Assembly (NCBI RefSeq): GCF_023702125.1
Contig: NZ_CP098415.1
Span: forward strand, 2,898,045-2,962,044
Source of the DNA: Halorubrum hochsteinianum
Lineage (GTDB): Archaea > Halobacteriota > Halobacteria > Halobacteriales > Haloferacaceae
Reading direction: 5' to 3'
DNA length: 64,000 nt
A model generated the notes under the pieces. It worked only from the letters and a program-made list of their open reading frames with translations, had not been told where the DNA came from and searched no databases. A program made the translations under genes and the position numbers. Shown piece by piece: positions 35,268-43,451 of the stretch (position 1 is the first letter of the stretch; the number at the start of each line of letters is the position of its first letter).

Positions 35268-36044
35268 TTACAGTCCCGTCGGGTGCGAGACGTACGCCGT
35301 CTCCAGCCCCCACTCGCTCGACAGCGACTCAAGCGATCGGACGCCGAACGTCTCGGTGGCGTAGTGGCCCGCGAGGAAGACGGTGAGGCCGGCCTCGCGC
35401 GCCTCGTGGTACAGCTTCCCCTTTCCCTCGCCGGTGATCAACGCGTCCGCGTCAGCCGCGACCGCCTCGTCGAGCCAGTCCGCGCCGGAGCCGGTGACGA
35501 CCGCGACGCGCTCGATCCGGTCCGGGCCGAAGTCGATCACGCGCGTCGGCGACGCCTCGCCGTCCGGCTGGCCCTCGAACCCGTCGAGCGTCTCGCGGAT
35601 CGCGCCCGCCGACAGCGGCTCCGCCGTCTCGCCGATCGTTCCGATCGTCACAGGGCCGATCTCGCCGAACGGCTCGCGGTCGCCCAGCCCGACCGCCTCG
35701 GCGACGCCCGCCGCGTTGCCGAGGTCCGGGTGGCCGTCGAGCGGGAGGTGCGAGACGTACAGCGCCAGGTCGTTCTCGATCAGGGCGGCGATCCGGTCGT
35801 GCGCCCGCCCGGTGACGCGCTCGATGCCGCCCCACGAGAGCCCGTGGTGGACGACGAGGAGGTCGGCTCCGGCGTCCGCGGCCGCCTCGATCGTCGCCCG
35901 GGCGGCGTCGACCGCGAACGCGACGCGCTCGATTTCGCCCTCGTCCGAGCCCACCTGAAGCCCGTTCGCGCTCGCGTCGACGTCGCCGTACGCGGCCGTG
36001 TCGAGTCGGTCGTCGAGTCGGTCGACGTACTCGGAAAGCTCCAT
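35268..36044 (-). CDS. NIF3-family dinuclear metal protein
   Basis: A 258-residue NIF3/YqfO protein, usually a toroidal hexamer with a dinuclear metal site. Metal ligands are in VVHHGLSWGG (two His, about residues 69-70), the Asp region of GHPDLGNA, and FLAGHYATETFG (His and Glu near the C-terminus). Proposed functions of the family include GTP cyclohydrolase I type 2; none is certain. ATG 36044 (MELSEYVDRLDDRL) is the only start that keeps the usual length; the frame upstream runs into the intergenic repeat. Confidence 0.88.
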   Translation of the reverse strand: MELSEYVDRLDDRLDTAAYGDVDASANGLQVGSDEGEIERVAFAVDAARATIEAAADAGADLLVVHHGLSWGGIERVTGRAHDRIAALIENDLALYVSHLPLDGHPDLGNAAGVAEAVGLGDREPFGEIGPVTIGTIGETAEPLSAGAIRETLDGFEGQPDGEASPTRVIDFGPDRIERVAVVTGSGADWLDEAVAADADALITGEGKGKLYHEAREAGLTVFLAGHYATETFGVRSLESLSSEWGLETAYVSHPTGL

Positions 36045-36137
36045 ACCGATCCGTGACTCGGGCGGGGAATAAAGCGCGGCGGTCCGCCGGAACCGGTCTC
36101 GGTCGGGGGGAGACGGCCGCTTATACGTGGTTGATGC

Positions 36138-36476
36138 GGTGGCGCGCGCCTCCGAGGCCGCATTGCGGCCGAGGAGCGCGCGCGAGGGAGTCGGTCGCCG
36201 AGCGGAGCGACGGCGACCGACGAGGCTGGGGAGGCGTGAGGTGCGGTCCCGCGAGCGACCGGAGGGAGCGAGCGGGAGCACGGAAGTCGTAGCCCGCGCA
36301 GCGAACGCAGTGAGCGAGCAGGACCGTCTTCCGGCGGTTGCTGTGGCGGGGGGACTCGAAGGGGCGGCCGCGAGGTGGGGGCAGGCGACGGCAGGACCGC
36401 AGGAGCGAGCAACGCGAGCGACGAGGACCGCACCGAGCGTGCGCCCACCTCGCGGCTGGGGCTTCGGCGGTCTCGG
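36138..36476. repeat. Structured intergenic repeat, copy A
   Basis: A GC-rich ~340-bp element in the 631-bp gap between the NIF3 and hemA genes. It shares with copy B (60884-61182) blocks such as GAGGCTGGGGAGG-GTGAGG, GGGACTCGAAGGGGC, GGAGCGAGCAACGCGAGCGA and GGCTGGGGCTT-GGCGGTC. Between them are hairpins: GGCCGC/GCGGCC, GTCGGTCGCCG/CGGCGACCGAC, and a long-range 13-bp stem 36367-36379 with 36444-36456. The long open frames across it are artefacts of base composition. Promoters of the NIF3 gene must lie to its left. Confidence 0.7.
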
Positions 36477-36529
36477 CGGTCTCGGCTGTCGTGTCGTTTG
36501 CGGCGGTCTCGGCGGTCGTGTCGTTTGCG
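36476..36529. repeat. Two tandem 27-bp units
   Basis: 36476-36502 and 36503-36529 are copies with one mismatch (unit GCGGTCTCGGCTGTCGTGTC plus TTTGCG). They lie at the right end of repeat copy A, downstream of hemA. Positions 36530-36675 show nothing else recognisable. Confidence 0.75.
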
Positions 36530-36675
36530 GCGAGAACAGCCACGTACAGCCGAGTGGCTGGGGACTCGGCGGTCTCAGTTACCGAGTTGTTCGATCCCCT
36601 GCCAGCCGCGATGTGTTCGGAGCCGGTGCTCCGCGACAGGATAGCCCAGAAAAGCCAGTTCGCACCGAAAACGGC

Positions 36676-38010
36676 CTAATCGTCGAGTTCCTCGGCGACG
36701 GAGTCCGGGACCGCGTCGGGACCGGCGTCCGCGCTCGCGTCGACCTCCTCGGAGCCGGCCGCTTGCGACGTGAACTCGGGGTCGAACAGGCGGAGCGCGG
36801 TGCGGATCGTCTCCCAGTCGTCCTCGCCGGCCGCGTCCCGCAGCGACCGGGTCGGTGCCGCGAGCAGCTGGCCGACGAGGGCGTCCGCGAGGTCCTCGAC
36901 CGTCTCGCGCTGCTCGTCGGTGAGACCGCCCTGCGCCTCCAGCCTCGACATCGCGCGGTCGAGCTCTCTGGCCTTCACCTGGTCCGCGCCCGCGTACATC
37001 GACGAGATGGCGTCGTCGGCGCGCTTGCGCTTGTACGCCTCCAGGATGCGGTCCAACTCCTCGTCGATGATCGCCTCGACGTCGCGGGCCTCCTGCGCCC
37101 GGCTCTCGCGCGTCCGGCGGGTGACGTCTTCGAGGTCGTCGATGTCGTAGACGGTCACGCCCTCGCGGGCCCCCGCCGCCGGGTCGACGTCGCGGGGCTG
37201 CGCGATGTCGATACAGACGAGGCGGCCGGCGCCGTCGACGTACGAGGGGTGGACGATCAGGTCCGGGCTGCCGGTCGCCGTGACGACGAGGTCGGCGTCC
37301 GGGATCATCGCGGGGAGGTCCGCGAGCGACACCGCCTCCGCGGGGGTGTCGACCTCCTCAGCGACGAACTCCGCGTTCGGGACGGTGCGGTTCGCGACGA
37401 GTATCTCCGAGACCGGCGTGTCGTCGAGCGTGCGGGCCGCCAGCGTCCCCATCTCGCCCGCGCCGACGACGACGGCCGTCCCGTCGGTCAGGTCGATCTC
37501 GCTCGCCGCCAGCCGGACCGCCGCCGAGCCGAGCGAGACGACGCCCTCGTTGATCTCGGTCTCCGTGCGGGCGCGCTCGCCGACGTGGAGCGCCTTCGTC
37601 ACCGCGTCCTTGAGGACCGGACCGATGCCGCCGGCGGACTTCGACTCCTCGTAGGCCTCCCGCAGCTGGCCGATGATCTGGTCTTCGCCGAGCACGAGCG
37701 ACTCCAGCCCGGACGCGACCCGCATCAGGTGCTCCAGACTCTCCTCGTGGTCGAGGCGGCGGACCGCGCCGCCGCGCACGTCCGGCGCGAACGTCGAGAG
37801 GGCGGTCGCGCCGTCGATCGTGCGGTCGGTGACGACGTACGCCTCCGAGCGGTTACACGTCTGCACCGCGAACGCCTCCTCGACCCCCTCGCGTGCGAGC
37901 AGGTCCGAGACGGTCGCGCGGACGCCGTCGCCGCCGGCGGCCTCGATCTCGTCGACGGTCGCGTCGGCGTGGGCGACGCTCACGCCGGCGATCGCACCCG
38001 TCTCTCTCAT
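36676..38010 (-). CDS. hemA: Glutamyl-tRNA reductase HemA
   Basis: Reduces glutamyl-tRNA(Glu) to glutamate-1-semialdehyde, the entry step of tetrapyrrole synthesis. The 444-residue protein has the catalytic Cys in AVQTCNRSEAYVV (about residue 51), the substrate-binding LVLGEDQIIGQL, an NADPH-binding VVVGAGEMGTLAARTL, and a C-terminal dimerisation helix region. It is the last gene of a three-gene operon and overlaps the precorrin-2 dehydrogenase gene by 4 bp (38007-38010). Its partners direct carbon to siroheme and, through it, heme. Confidence 0.95.
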   Translation of the reverse strand: MRETGAIAGVSVAHADATVDEIEAAGGDGVRATVSDLLAREGVEEAFAVQTCNRSEAYVVTDRTIDGATALSTFAPDVRGGAVRRLDHEESLEHLMRVASGLESLVLGEDQIIGQLREAYEESKSAGGIGPVLKDAVTKALHVGERARTETEINEGVVSLGSAAVRLAASEIDLTDGTAVVVGAGEMGTLAARTLDDTPVSEILVANRTVPNAEFVAEEVDTPAEAVSLADLPAMIPDADLVVTATGSPDLIVHPSYVDGAGRLVCIDIAQPRDVDPAAGAREGVTVYDIDDLEDVTRRTRESRAQEARDVEAIIDEELDRILEAYKRKRADDAISSMYAGADQVKARELDRAMSRLEAQGGLTDEQRETVEDLADALVGQLLAAPTRSLRDAAGEDDWETIRTALRLFDPEFTSQAAGSEEVDASADAGPDAVPDSVAEELDD

Positions 38011-38702
38011 CGGTCGAGTACCTCCTCGATCACGGTGTCAGCCTCTTGCCGTCCGTAAGATCTCCCCTTTTGTAAAGCCTTCCAAACCCCCCGCGATCTG
38101 ACGACGCGCCGGACCGCTTCGCGGCGCTTCTCGGGCGCGATCCCCTCCGCTTTCAGCTCCTCGCGGACCTCCCCGGAAAGCCGCGCCATCTCGCCCGCAC
38201 CGTCGATCTCGGCCTCGATCCGCTCGCGTAACGCCTTCGCCAGCGCGGGGCTGGTCCCGCCCGTCGAGAGCGCCACGGTCACCGGGTCGTCCTCGACCGT
38301 CGCGGGCACCACGACGCTCCCGGGGTCGCGCTCGCCCGAGACGTCGGTCCGGTTGACCAGCACGCCTCGGTCGAGCGCGGCCGACTCCACGGCGGCGTTG
38401 ACCGCCGCGTCGTCGGTCGCGGCGACCGCCAGCGCCGGGTCGAGCCGGTCGAGCCAGTCTCCGACCGCGTCGGCGTCCGGAGCGGCGCGGACCAGTTCGA
38501 CGGACGGGCCGTCCGCGGGTTCGGACCCCTCGTCCGACGCCGTCTCGTCGCCCGCGAGCGACCGCAGCCGCTCGTCGAACGCCGGGCTGACGACGACGAC
38601 GCGGGCGGCGTCGTCGAACCCGCGCGCCTTCCGCGCCCCGACGGAGCCGCCGCCGAAGACGACCACCGTCTCGCCGGCGAAATCGTGGTACAGCGGAGTC
38701 AC
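38007..38702 (-). CDS. Precorrin-2 dehydrogenase / siroheme synthase (CysG N-terminal, Met8-like)
   Basis: A 231-residue NAD-dependent dehydrogenase that turns precorrin-2 into sirohydrochlorin and possibly inserts iron. MTPLYHDFAGETVVVFGGGSVGARKA holds the Rossmann motif, with ATDDAAVN and VNRTDVSGERDPGSVVVPA as the family's conserved loops. DPVTVALSTGGTSPALAKALRERIE is the CysG/Met8 dimerisation region with the catalytic-site Ser. No methyltransferase domain is attached. It lies 31 bp after ahbAB and overlaps hemA. Confidence 0.9.
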   Translation of the reverse strand: MTPLYHDFAGETVVVFGGGSVGARKARGFDDAARVVVVSPAFDERLRSLAGDETASDEGSEPADGPSVELVRAAPDADAVGDWLDRLDPALAVAATDDAAVNAAVESAALDRGVLVNRTDVSGERDPGSVVVPATVEDDPVTVALSTGGTSPALAKALRERIEAEIDGAGEMARLSGEVREELKAEGIAPEKRREAVRRVVRSRGVWKALQKGRSYGRQEADTVIEEVLDR

Positions 38703-38733
38703 GACGCACCTCCGGGCGTCGGCGTTCGGCGGG

Positions 38734-39819
38734 TCACGCCGTGTTGCTGTCCGCCCGGTCCGCGATGCGGATGCCGGTCTTCTTCAGGATGCGCGTCGAG
38801 AACAGGGTGTCCCAGTCGTCGGCCCCGACGTCCCAGTGCTCGTCCATCAGCTCCCGCACCTCCGCGATCCGGCGCTCGCTTTCCGCCTCCGTCCGGCCGT
38901 GCGTCATCGCGAAGAAGTTGTACTCCCAGACGCCCGCGTGCCGGGGGCGCTCGTAGCAGTGCGTGACGAACTCCAACTCCGCCACGGCGGGACCGACCTC
39001 GTCTAACACGTCCTCCGGCACGTTCCAGACCGTCATCCCGTTCTCCGTGTACCCGAGCGCGTAGTGGTTCGGGATGACGCCGACGCGGCGCACCTTCCCC
39101 TCCCGCTCGAACCGCTTCACCGTCTCGATCACCCAGTCCACGTCGGCGTCGAGCGCGGCCGCCACGTCGGCGTACGGGGTCTCCGTGACCGGCAGCCCGC
39201 CCTGAATCTCGACGACGAGGTCGCGCTCGTCCGGGGTGAGCGTCCCGCGGTCGCTCGGCGCGACCTCGGGACCCAGCTCCGACAGGTCGACGTCGCCGTC
39301 GGGGACCGGCCCGTCGACGAGGAACTTCGCGCCGACGTGGAACTCCCGGAGCTTCGGGAGGTTGTACGTCTCCTGGCCCGTGGCGGACTCGATCTCCGCC
39401 AGCACCTCCTTGACGCGGTCGCTCCCGTCCTTGTCCGGGTCCGGGTGGTCCGCGACGCTCACCACGAACCACATGTTGAGGTGGGGGTGTTCGCGCTCGT
39501 AGTTGTGCGCGACCGCGGTGAACTCGTTGACCGTCTCCGCGATCTCCTCGTAGCGGTCCTCGGGCGCGTGCATCGCCACGAGCGACGCGGCTCCGCCGAT
39601 CTCCTCGGCGTTGACGAGCGCGCCGAACCGCGAGAGGATCCCCTCCTCGTCGAGTTCGCGGACGCGCTCGCAGAGCTCCGGTCCCGTCACGTCGACGCCG
39701 CGCTCGCGGAGCGCGGCCGCCGCCGCGTCGAAGGGCCGCTCCGCCACCGGGAAGCCGCCCTGGAACGCGTTGATGATCGCGCGGTCGAGCGCCGTCAGGT
39801 CCGCGTCGACCTCTTGCAT
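38734..39819 (-). CDS. ahbAB: Siroheme decarboxylase AhbA-AhbB fusion (Lrp/AsnC fold)
   Basis: A 361-residue protein with two Lrp/AsnC-type halves. The first is LDRAIINAFQGGFPVAERPF (about residues 10-29) with ERVRELDEEGILSRFGALVN. The second is ERDLVVEIQGGLPVTETPYA (about 195-214) with VIETVKRFEREGKVRRVGVIPN. Each is followed by a ligand-binding beta region (HPHLNMWFVV; YENGMT-VWNV-like). AhbA and AhbB are separate proteins in sulfate reducers and methanogens; together they decarboxylate siroheme to didecarboxysiroheme in the alternative heme pathway. The operon with precorrin-2 dehydrogenase and hemA supports this over a transcription-regulator role. ATG 39819 chosen. Confidence 0.88.
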   Translation of the reverse strand: MQEVDADLTALDRAIINAFQGGFPVAERPFDAAAAALRERGVDVTGPELCERVRELDEEGILSRFGALVNAEEIGGAASLVAMHAPEDRYEEIAETVNEFTAVAHNYEREHPHLNMWFVVSVADHPDPDKDGSDRVKEVLAEIESATGQETYNLPKLREFHVGAKFLVDGPVPDGDVDLSELGPEVAPSDRGTLTPDERDLVVEIQGGLPVTETPYADVAAALDADVDWVIETVKRFEREGKVRRVGVIPNHYALGYTENGMTVWNVPEDVLDEVGPAVAELEFVTHCYERPRHAGVWEYNFFAMTHGRTEAESERRIAEVRELMDEHWDVGADDWDTLFSTRILKKTGIRIADRADSNTA

Positions 39820-39929
39820 GGGGGGAGATCGGAGCCGAGCGAGAATAAGCGGTTCGACCTGTCTCGGCGGACCCGCGCCGCCTCCGGGTGGCGGCGTCCG
39901 GCGGGGGTGCCCGGCGGCGTCCGGCGGAG

Positions 39930-40397
39930 CTACCCGTCCACGTCGCGCGCGATGTCCGCGAGCGACGATCGGGGACCGCGGTTCGCGTCGTAGACGGTCC
40001 GCTCGCCGGGGATCCGGAGGCCGTACAGCTCGCCGGGCACCACCACGTCGAGGACGACGCCCTCGCCCGGCTCGCGGCCGTTCGCGTCGAGCCACTCGAC
40101 CAACCGGTTCGTCCCCTCGCCGGCGTCGCGCGCGAGCCGCCGGTTGTCGAACGCGCCGCGCAGGAGCCGCCCCTTCGAGTCGCTCGCAACCCGCGCGTGG
40201 TACTCCTCGCGGTCGATCGCGACCCGAACGAGGTCGCCCCCGCTCACGCCGAGCGCGTCGCAGGAGCCGGACTCGACGCGGCCTTCGAGCGAGTCGTCGT
40301 CCGGGAGCCTGACGCAGGGACGGCGAGTGCCGCCGCTCCGGGCGAGCGAGACGCGAACGGAGGCAACGTCCTCGCCGTCGGAGGGGACGCGAGGCAT
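39930..40397 (-). CDS. Uncharacterised haloarchaeal protein
   Basis: A 155-residue protein not recognised by name. The segment VSLARSGGTRRPCVRLPDDD and CDALGVSGGDLVRVAIDREEYHARVASDSKGR look like a small beta barrel of the AbrB/PUA or DNA-binding type. VLDVVVPGELYGLRIPGE follows near the end. It lies 9 bp after the eS6 gene on the same strand, so the two are probably co-transcribed. Confidence 0.65.
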   Translation of the reverse strand: MPRVPSDGEDVASVRVSLARSGGTRRPCVRLPDDDSLEGRVESGSCDALGVSGGDLVRVAIDREEYHARVASDSKGRLLRGAFDNRRLARDAGEGTNRLVEWLDANGREPGEGVVLDVVVPGELYGLRIPGERTVYDANRGPRSSLADIARDVDG

Positions 40398-40406
40398 CGG
40401 GAGTCC

Positions 40407-40814
40407 TTACTCGTCGGCTTCGTCGTCGTCCGCGTCGCCCTCACCGAGCGCGGCCGCCACGTCGCCGTCGCCGTCGACGACGGTCGCGTTGATCTGCGCG
40501 ACGTCGTCGTCGATCTCGCGGCCGCGGACGGTGATGCGCTTGCGCTCGCCCTCGCGGGACGGCTCGAAGCCCACGCCGCCTTCCAAGAGCAGTTCCTTCA
40601 GGCGCGTGCCGGAGACGTCCTCGCGCATCGGGCGGCCGGTCTCGTCGGAGCCGCCGGTGAGTTCGATCGTGTGCTCGGGGAGTCCGACGGCGTCGCCGCC
40701 GATCTCGTCGCCGAGTTCGCGGCCGAGGAATCGGTTGGCGTCCTGTCCGTCGACCTCTCGCTGGAACGTCTCGCCGGTCTCGGGGTCGGCGACGACGACT
40801 TTGAATTCAGCCAT
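40407..40814 (-). CDS. rps6e: Ribosomal protein eS6
   Basis: A 135-residue small-subunit ribosomal protein. MAEFKVVVADPETGETFQREV, GRELGDEIGGDAVGL and SGGSDETGRPMRED-type residues (TGGSDETGRPMREDVSG) are the strongly conserved core of archaeal/eukaryal S6e. The C-terminus is an acidic tail typical of halophiles. ATG 40814 gives the usual archaeal length; the frame upstream does not match the family. Confidence 0.94.
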   Translation of the reverse strand: MAEFKVVVADPETGETFQREVDGQDANRFLGRELGDEIGGDAVGLPEHTIELTGGSDETGRPMREDVSGTRLKELLLEGGVGFEPSREGERKRITVRGREIDDDVAQINATVVDGDGDVAAALGEGDADDDEADE

Positions 40815-40880
40815 GCGCGAACCCAGATGCCCGCGCATAAAAAGCACGTCGAAACGTCGGAACCGCGCGGCGCGCCGGGC

Positions 40881-41630
40881 TCAGCCGTCTCCCTCGTCAA
40901 CGCGGACGATCCGACGCTCGCCGTCGCCCCACGGCCCGTCGACGAACGCGTCCTCGACCGCGCGGGCCACCCGGTCCGGGTCGTCCGGGCCGCCGGCGTC
41001 GGCGACGCTCCCGACCGACCCAGGGTCGAACGGCACGCCGAGCGCCTCGTAGACCGGCTCCGTCACCCCGGCGATCGCCTCGGGGTCGGCCGCCGAGACG
41101 ACGAGGACGCCCGCGACGAGCGCCGCGTCGGCGCGGACGCGCTGGGCGAGTCCCGCGACCTTCCCGCCGCACTCTGCCTCCGCGTCGCTGCCTGCGGGGT
41201 CCCTGCCGCCGGCGACCCGCAGGGAGTGGTCCCCCGGACAGAAGGACTCCGGCGGCTCCCCGCGGACCACGTCCGCTCCGAGGTCACGGAGCGCGTCGCG
41301 GAGCGTCTCCGTCGCGGTCTCGTACCGCGCGTCGATCGACCCGCGCCCCTCGCCCGTCGGCACCGCGACCCCGAACGAGAGCGTCGACCCGGTGTACGCG
41401 ACCGCGCGGCCGCCCACGTCGCGCTCGACGACCGGGAACCCGGCGTCGCGGGCCGCGCGCTTCGCCCGATCGAACCCGGACTCCCGGGCGTCGCGGCGGC
41501 CGAACGCGACCTGCCGCGGCGGCGCGGTGACGCGGACGGCCGGGACGCCCTCGGCGGCCGACGCGAGCATCTCGGCCGTCGGGGCGCGGTCGGCGGCCGG
41601 CGTCGCGAACTCCCCCCTGTACACGCGCAT
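40881..41630 (-). CDS. Lipoate-protein ligase / octanoyltransferase family protein
   Basis: A 249-residue protein of the LplA/LipM fold, attaching lipoate or octanoate to lipoyl domains of 2-oxoacid dehydrogenase or glycine-cleavage proteins. Motifs: VAFGRRDARESGFDRAKRAA, GFPVVERDVGGRAVAYTGSTLSF (compare the RRxSGGGAVYHD motif), and the active-site Lys in CGGKVAGLAQRVR. ATG 41630 gives the typical family start MRVYRGEF. Whether it ligates free lipoate or transfers octanoate cannot be settled from sequence. It is divergent from the histidine kinase, 144 bp away. Confidence 0.8.
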   Translation of the reverse strand: MRVYRGEFATPAADRAPTAEMLASAAEGVPAVRVTAPPRQVAFGRRDARESGFDRAKRAARDAGFPVVERDVGGRAVAYTGSTLSFGVAVPTGEGRGSIDARYETATETLRDALRDLGADVVRGEPPESFCPGDHSLRVAGGRDPAGSDAEAECGGKVAGLAQRVRADAALVAGVLVVSAADPEAIAGVTEPVYEALGVPFDPGSVGSVADAGGPDDPDRVARAVEDAFVDGPWGDGERRIVRVDEGDG

Positions 41631-41774
41631 ACGAGGGCGGAGGGCCGCAGCGCCGAAGCCCTTTGCGCTCGCTTCGAATCTCCCTCCCGCGTCGTCCCCG
41701 AACCCCTTCGAGCGCCGCGAACGCCGTCCCGTGACACAACAGTTTTGTCGGGGCTGAGAGTGATACCGATATCG

Positions 41775-43451
41775 ATGAGCGACCTGAGCGCCCTGCCGGT
41801 CCAAGCGTACCTCATCGCCTGTCTGCTGGCGGGGGCGATCGGACTCTGGCTCGGTCGGGTCGCGTGGCACGAGCGCGACGAGCCGGGAGGGCTGGAGGTC
41901 GCGCTCTACCTGCTCTGTGGCGGGGGCGTCGCCCTCCTGTACGCCTTCCGGATCGCGCTCCCCGGCGAGGTCGGGATGACGGTGGCGCTCAACCTGGCGA
42001 CGCCGCTCGTCGGGGCGCTCCCCGTCCTCTGGATCTGCTTCGCGCTCGCGTTCACGGGCCACGAGCGCTGGCGGACGGAGCGCCGGATCGTCGGGATCGC
42101 GACGCCCGCGTTCGTCTGGGTGCTGCTCGCGTGGTCGAGCGAGACCCACGGGCTGGCCCGCGGGCCGGTGACGGCCGTCGTCGACGGCCCGTTCACGCTG
42201 CTCGGGTACGGGTTGGGACCGGTGGGGGGCGCGTACGTCCTCCTCGCGTACGGCCTGTGTGTCGCCGGCGCGCTGCTCGTCGTCGACCTCTACGAGCGGA
42301 CCGGGAACCGCTACCGGCTCCAGACGTTCGTCGTGCTGCTCGGCACGCTGTTCCCGTTCCTCGCGGGGGTGGCGACGTTCGTCGACGTGGGGAGCTACGC
42401 GCACCTCTCGTGGCTGCCGACCGCGTTCGTGATCCACGGCGTGTTCCTCTACGGCACCGTCTTCTGGCTCGGGACCCTCGACGCCGCGGTCGTCGCGCGC
42501 GACACCGCGGTCGAGGTGATGCAGGACCCCGTGATCGTCTCCGGCTCGGACGGCCGGATCCGCGACCTCAACCCGGCGGCCGAGGCGCTCCTCCCGCCCG
42601 ACGCGGTCGGCTCGTCGCTGTCGGCGGTGTTCCCGCGGCTGGAGGACGGCTCGGAGCACCCGATCGCGATCGGCGACCGCCAGTTCGACATCCAGGAGAA
42701 CCCCATCACCGACCCGCGCGGCACCGACCGCGGGCACGTCTTCCTGCTTCGCGACGTGACCGCGCGGGAGCAGCGACAGGCGGCGCTCGAACGCCGCGAG
42801 TCCGAACTCGAACGCCAGAACGAGCGGTTAGAGGAGTTCGCGGGCGTCGTCTCGCACGACCTCCGGAACCCACTCGCGGCCGCGTCCGCGGCCGTCGAAC
42901 TGGCCCGCCAGCGCGGCGACGACCCCGACGGCTCGCTGGAGCGGGCCGCGAACGCCCACGAGCGGATGGACGACATGATCGAGGGACTGCTCGCGCTGGC
43001 GACGGCGGGCGAGACGGTGGACGGGCTCGACCGCGTCTCGCTCGACGGGGCCGTCCGGCGCGTCTGGTCGCGCCTGGAGACCGCGGACGCGACGCTCACT
43101 GTCGAGGGCGACGCGACCGCCCTCGCCGACCGCGACCGGCTCGAACAGCTGCTCTCGAACCTGTTCCGTAACGCGATCGAACACGCGGGCGCGGACGCCG
43201 CGGTCACCGTCACCGTCTCGTCCGACGGCGACGGCGTCACGCTCGCCGTCGGCGACGACGGCCCCGGGATCCCGCCCGCGGAGCGCGAGAACGTCACCGA
43301 ACGCGGCGTGTCGCTCGGCGGCGGCACCGGGCTGGGGCTGGCCATCGTCGGCGACATCGCCGAGGCGCACGGCTGGACGCTCGCCGTCGGCGAGTCCGAC
43401 GACGGCGGCGCGCGGTTCGTCATCGAGGGACTGGAGGCGGCGGACCCGTGA
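41775..43451 (+). CDS. Sensor histidine kinase with 7TM N-terminus and PAS domain
   Basis: A 558-residue membrane sensor kinase. The N-terminal ~225 residues hold seven hydrophobic segments (HisKA_7TM type). A PAS-like domain follows (about 235-330; VMQDPVIVSGSDGRIRDLNP), then a short coiled coil and the HisKA H-box EEFAGVVSHDLRNPLAAAS. The ATPase domain has LFRNAIEHAG (N-box), GDDGPGIP (G1) and GGGTGLGLAIV (G2). ATG 41775 places the first membrane segment at residues 7-27; the long frame upstream is antisense shadow. Ligand and response regulator are unknown. The next gene overlaps it by 4 bp. Confidence 0.92.
   Translation: MSDLSALPVQAYLIACLLAGAIGLWLGRVAWHERDEPGGLEVALYLLCGGGVALLYAFRIALPGEVGMTVALNLATPLVGALPVLWICFALAFTGHERWRTERRIVGIATPAFVWVLLAWSSETHGLARGPVTAVVDGPFTLLGYGLGPVGGAYVLLAYGLCVAGALLVVDLYERTGNRYRLQTFVVLLGTLFPFLAGVATFVDVGSYAHLSWLPTAFVIHGVFLYGTVFWLGTLDAAVVARDTAVEVMQDPVIVSGSDGRIRDLNPAAEALLPPDAVGSSLSAVFPRLEDGSEHPIAIGDRQFDIQENPITDPRGTDRGHVFLLRDVTAREQRQAALERRESELERQNERLEEFAGVVSHDLRNPLAAASAAVELARQRGDDPDGSLERAANAHERMDDMIEGLLALATAGETVDGLDRVSLDGAVRRVWSRLETADATLTVEGDATALADRDRLEQLLSNLFRNAIEHAGADAAVTVTVSSDGDGVTLAVGDDGPGIPPAERENVTERGVSLGGGTGLGLAIVGDIAEAHGWTLAVGESDDGGARFVIEGLEAADP

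Noticed and set aside
36127-38058. 643-codon plus-strand frame through the repeat and hemA
   Set aside because: Shadow of hemA continued by a stop-poor GC-rich repeat; Arg/Gly-rich composition is not protein-like.
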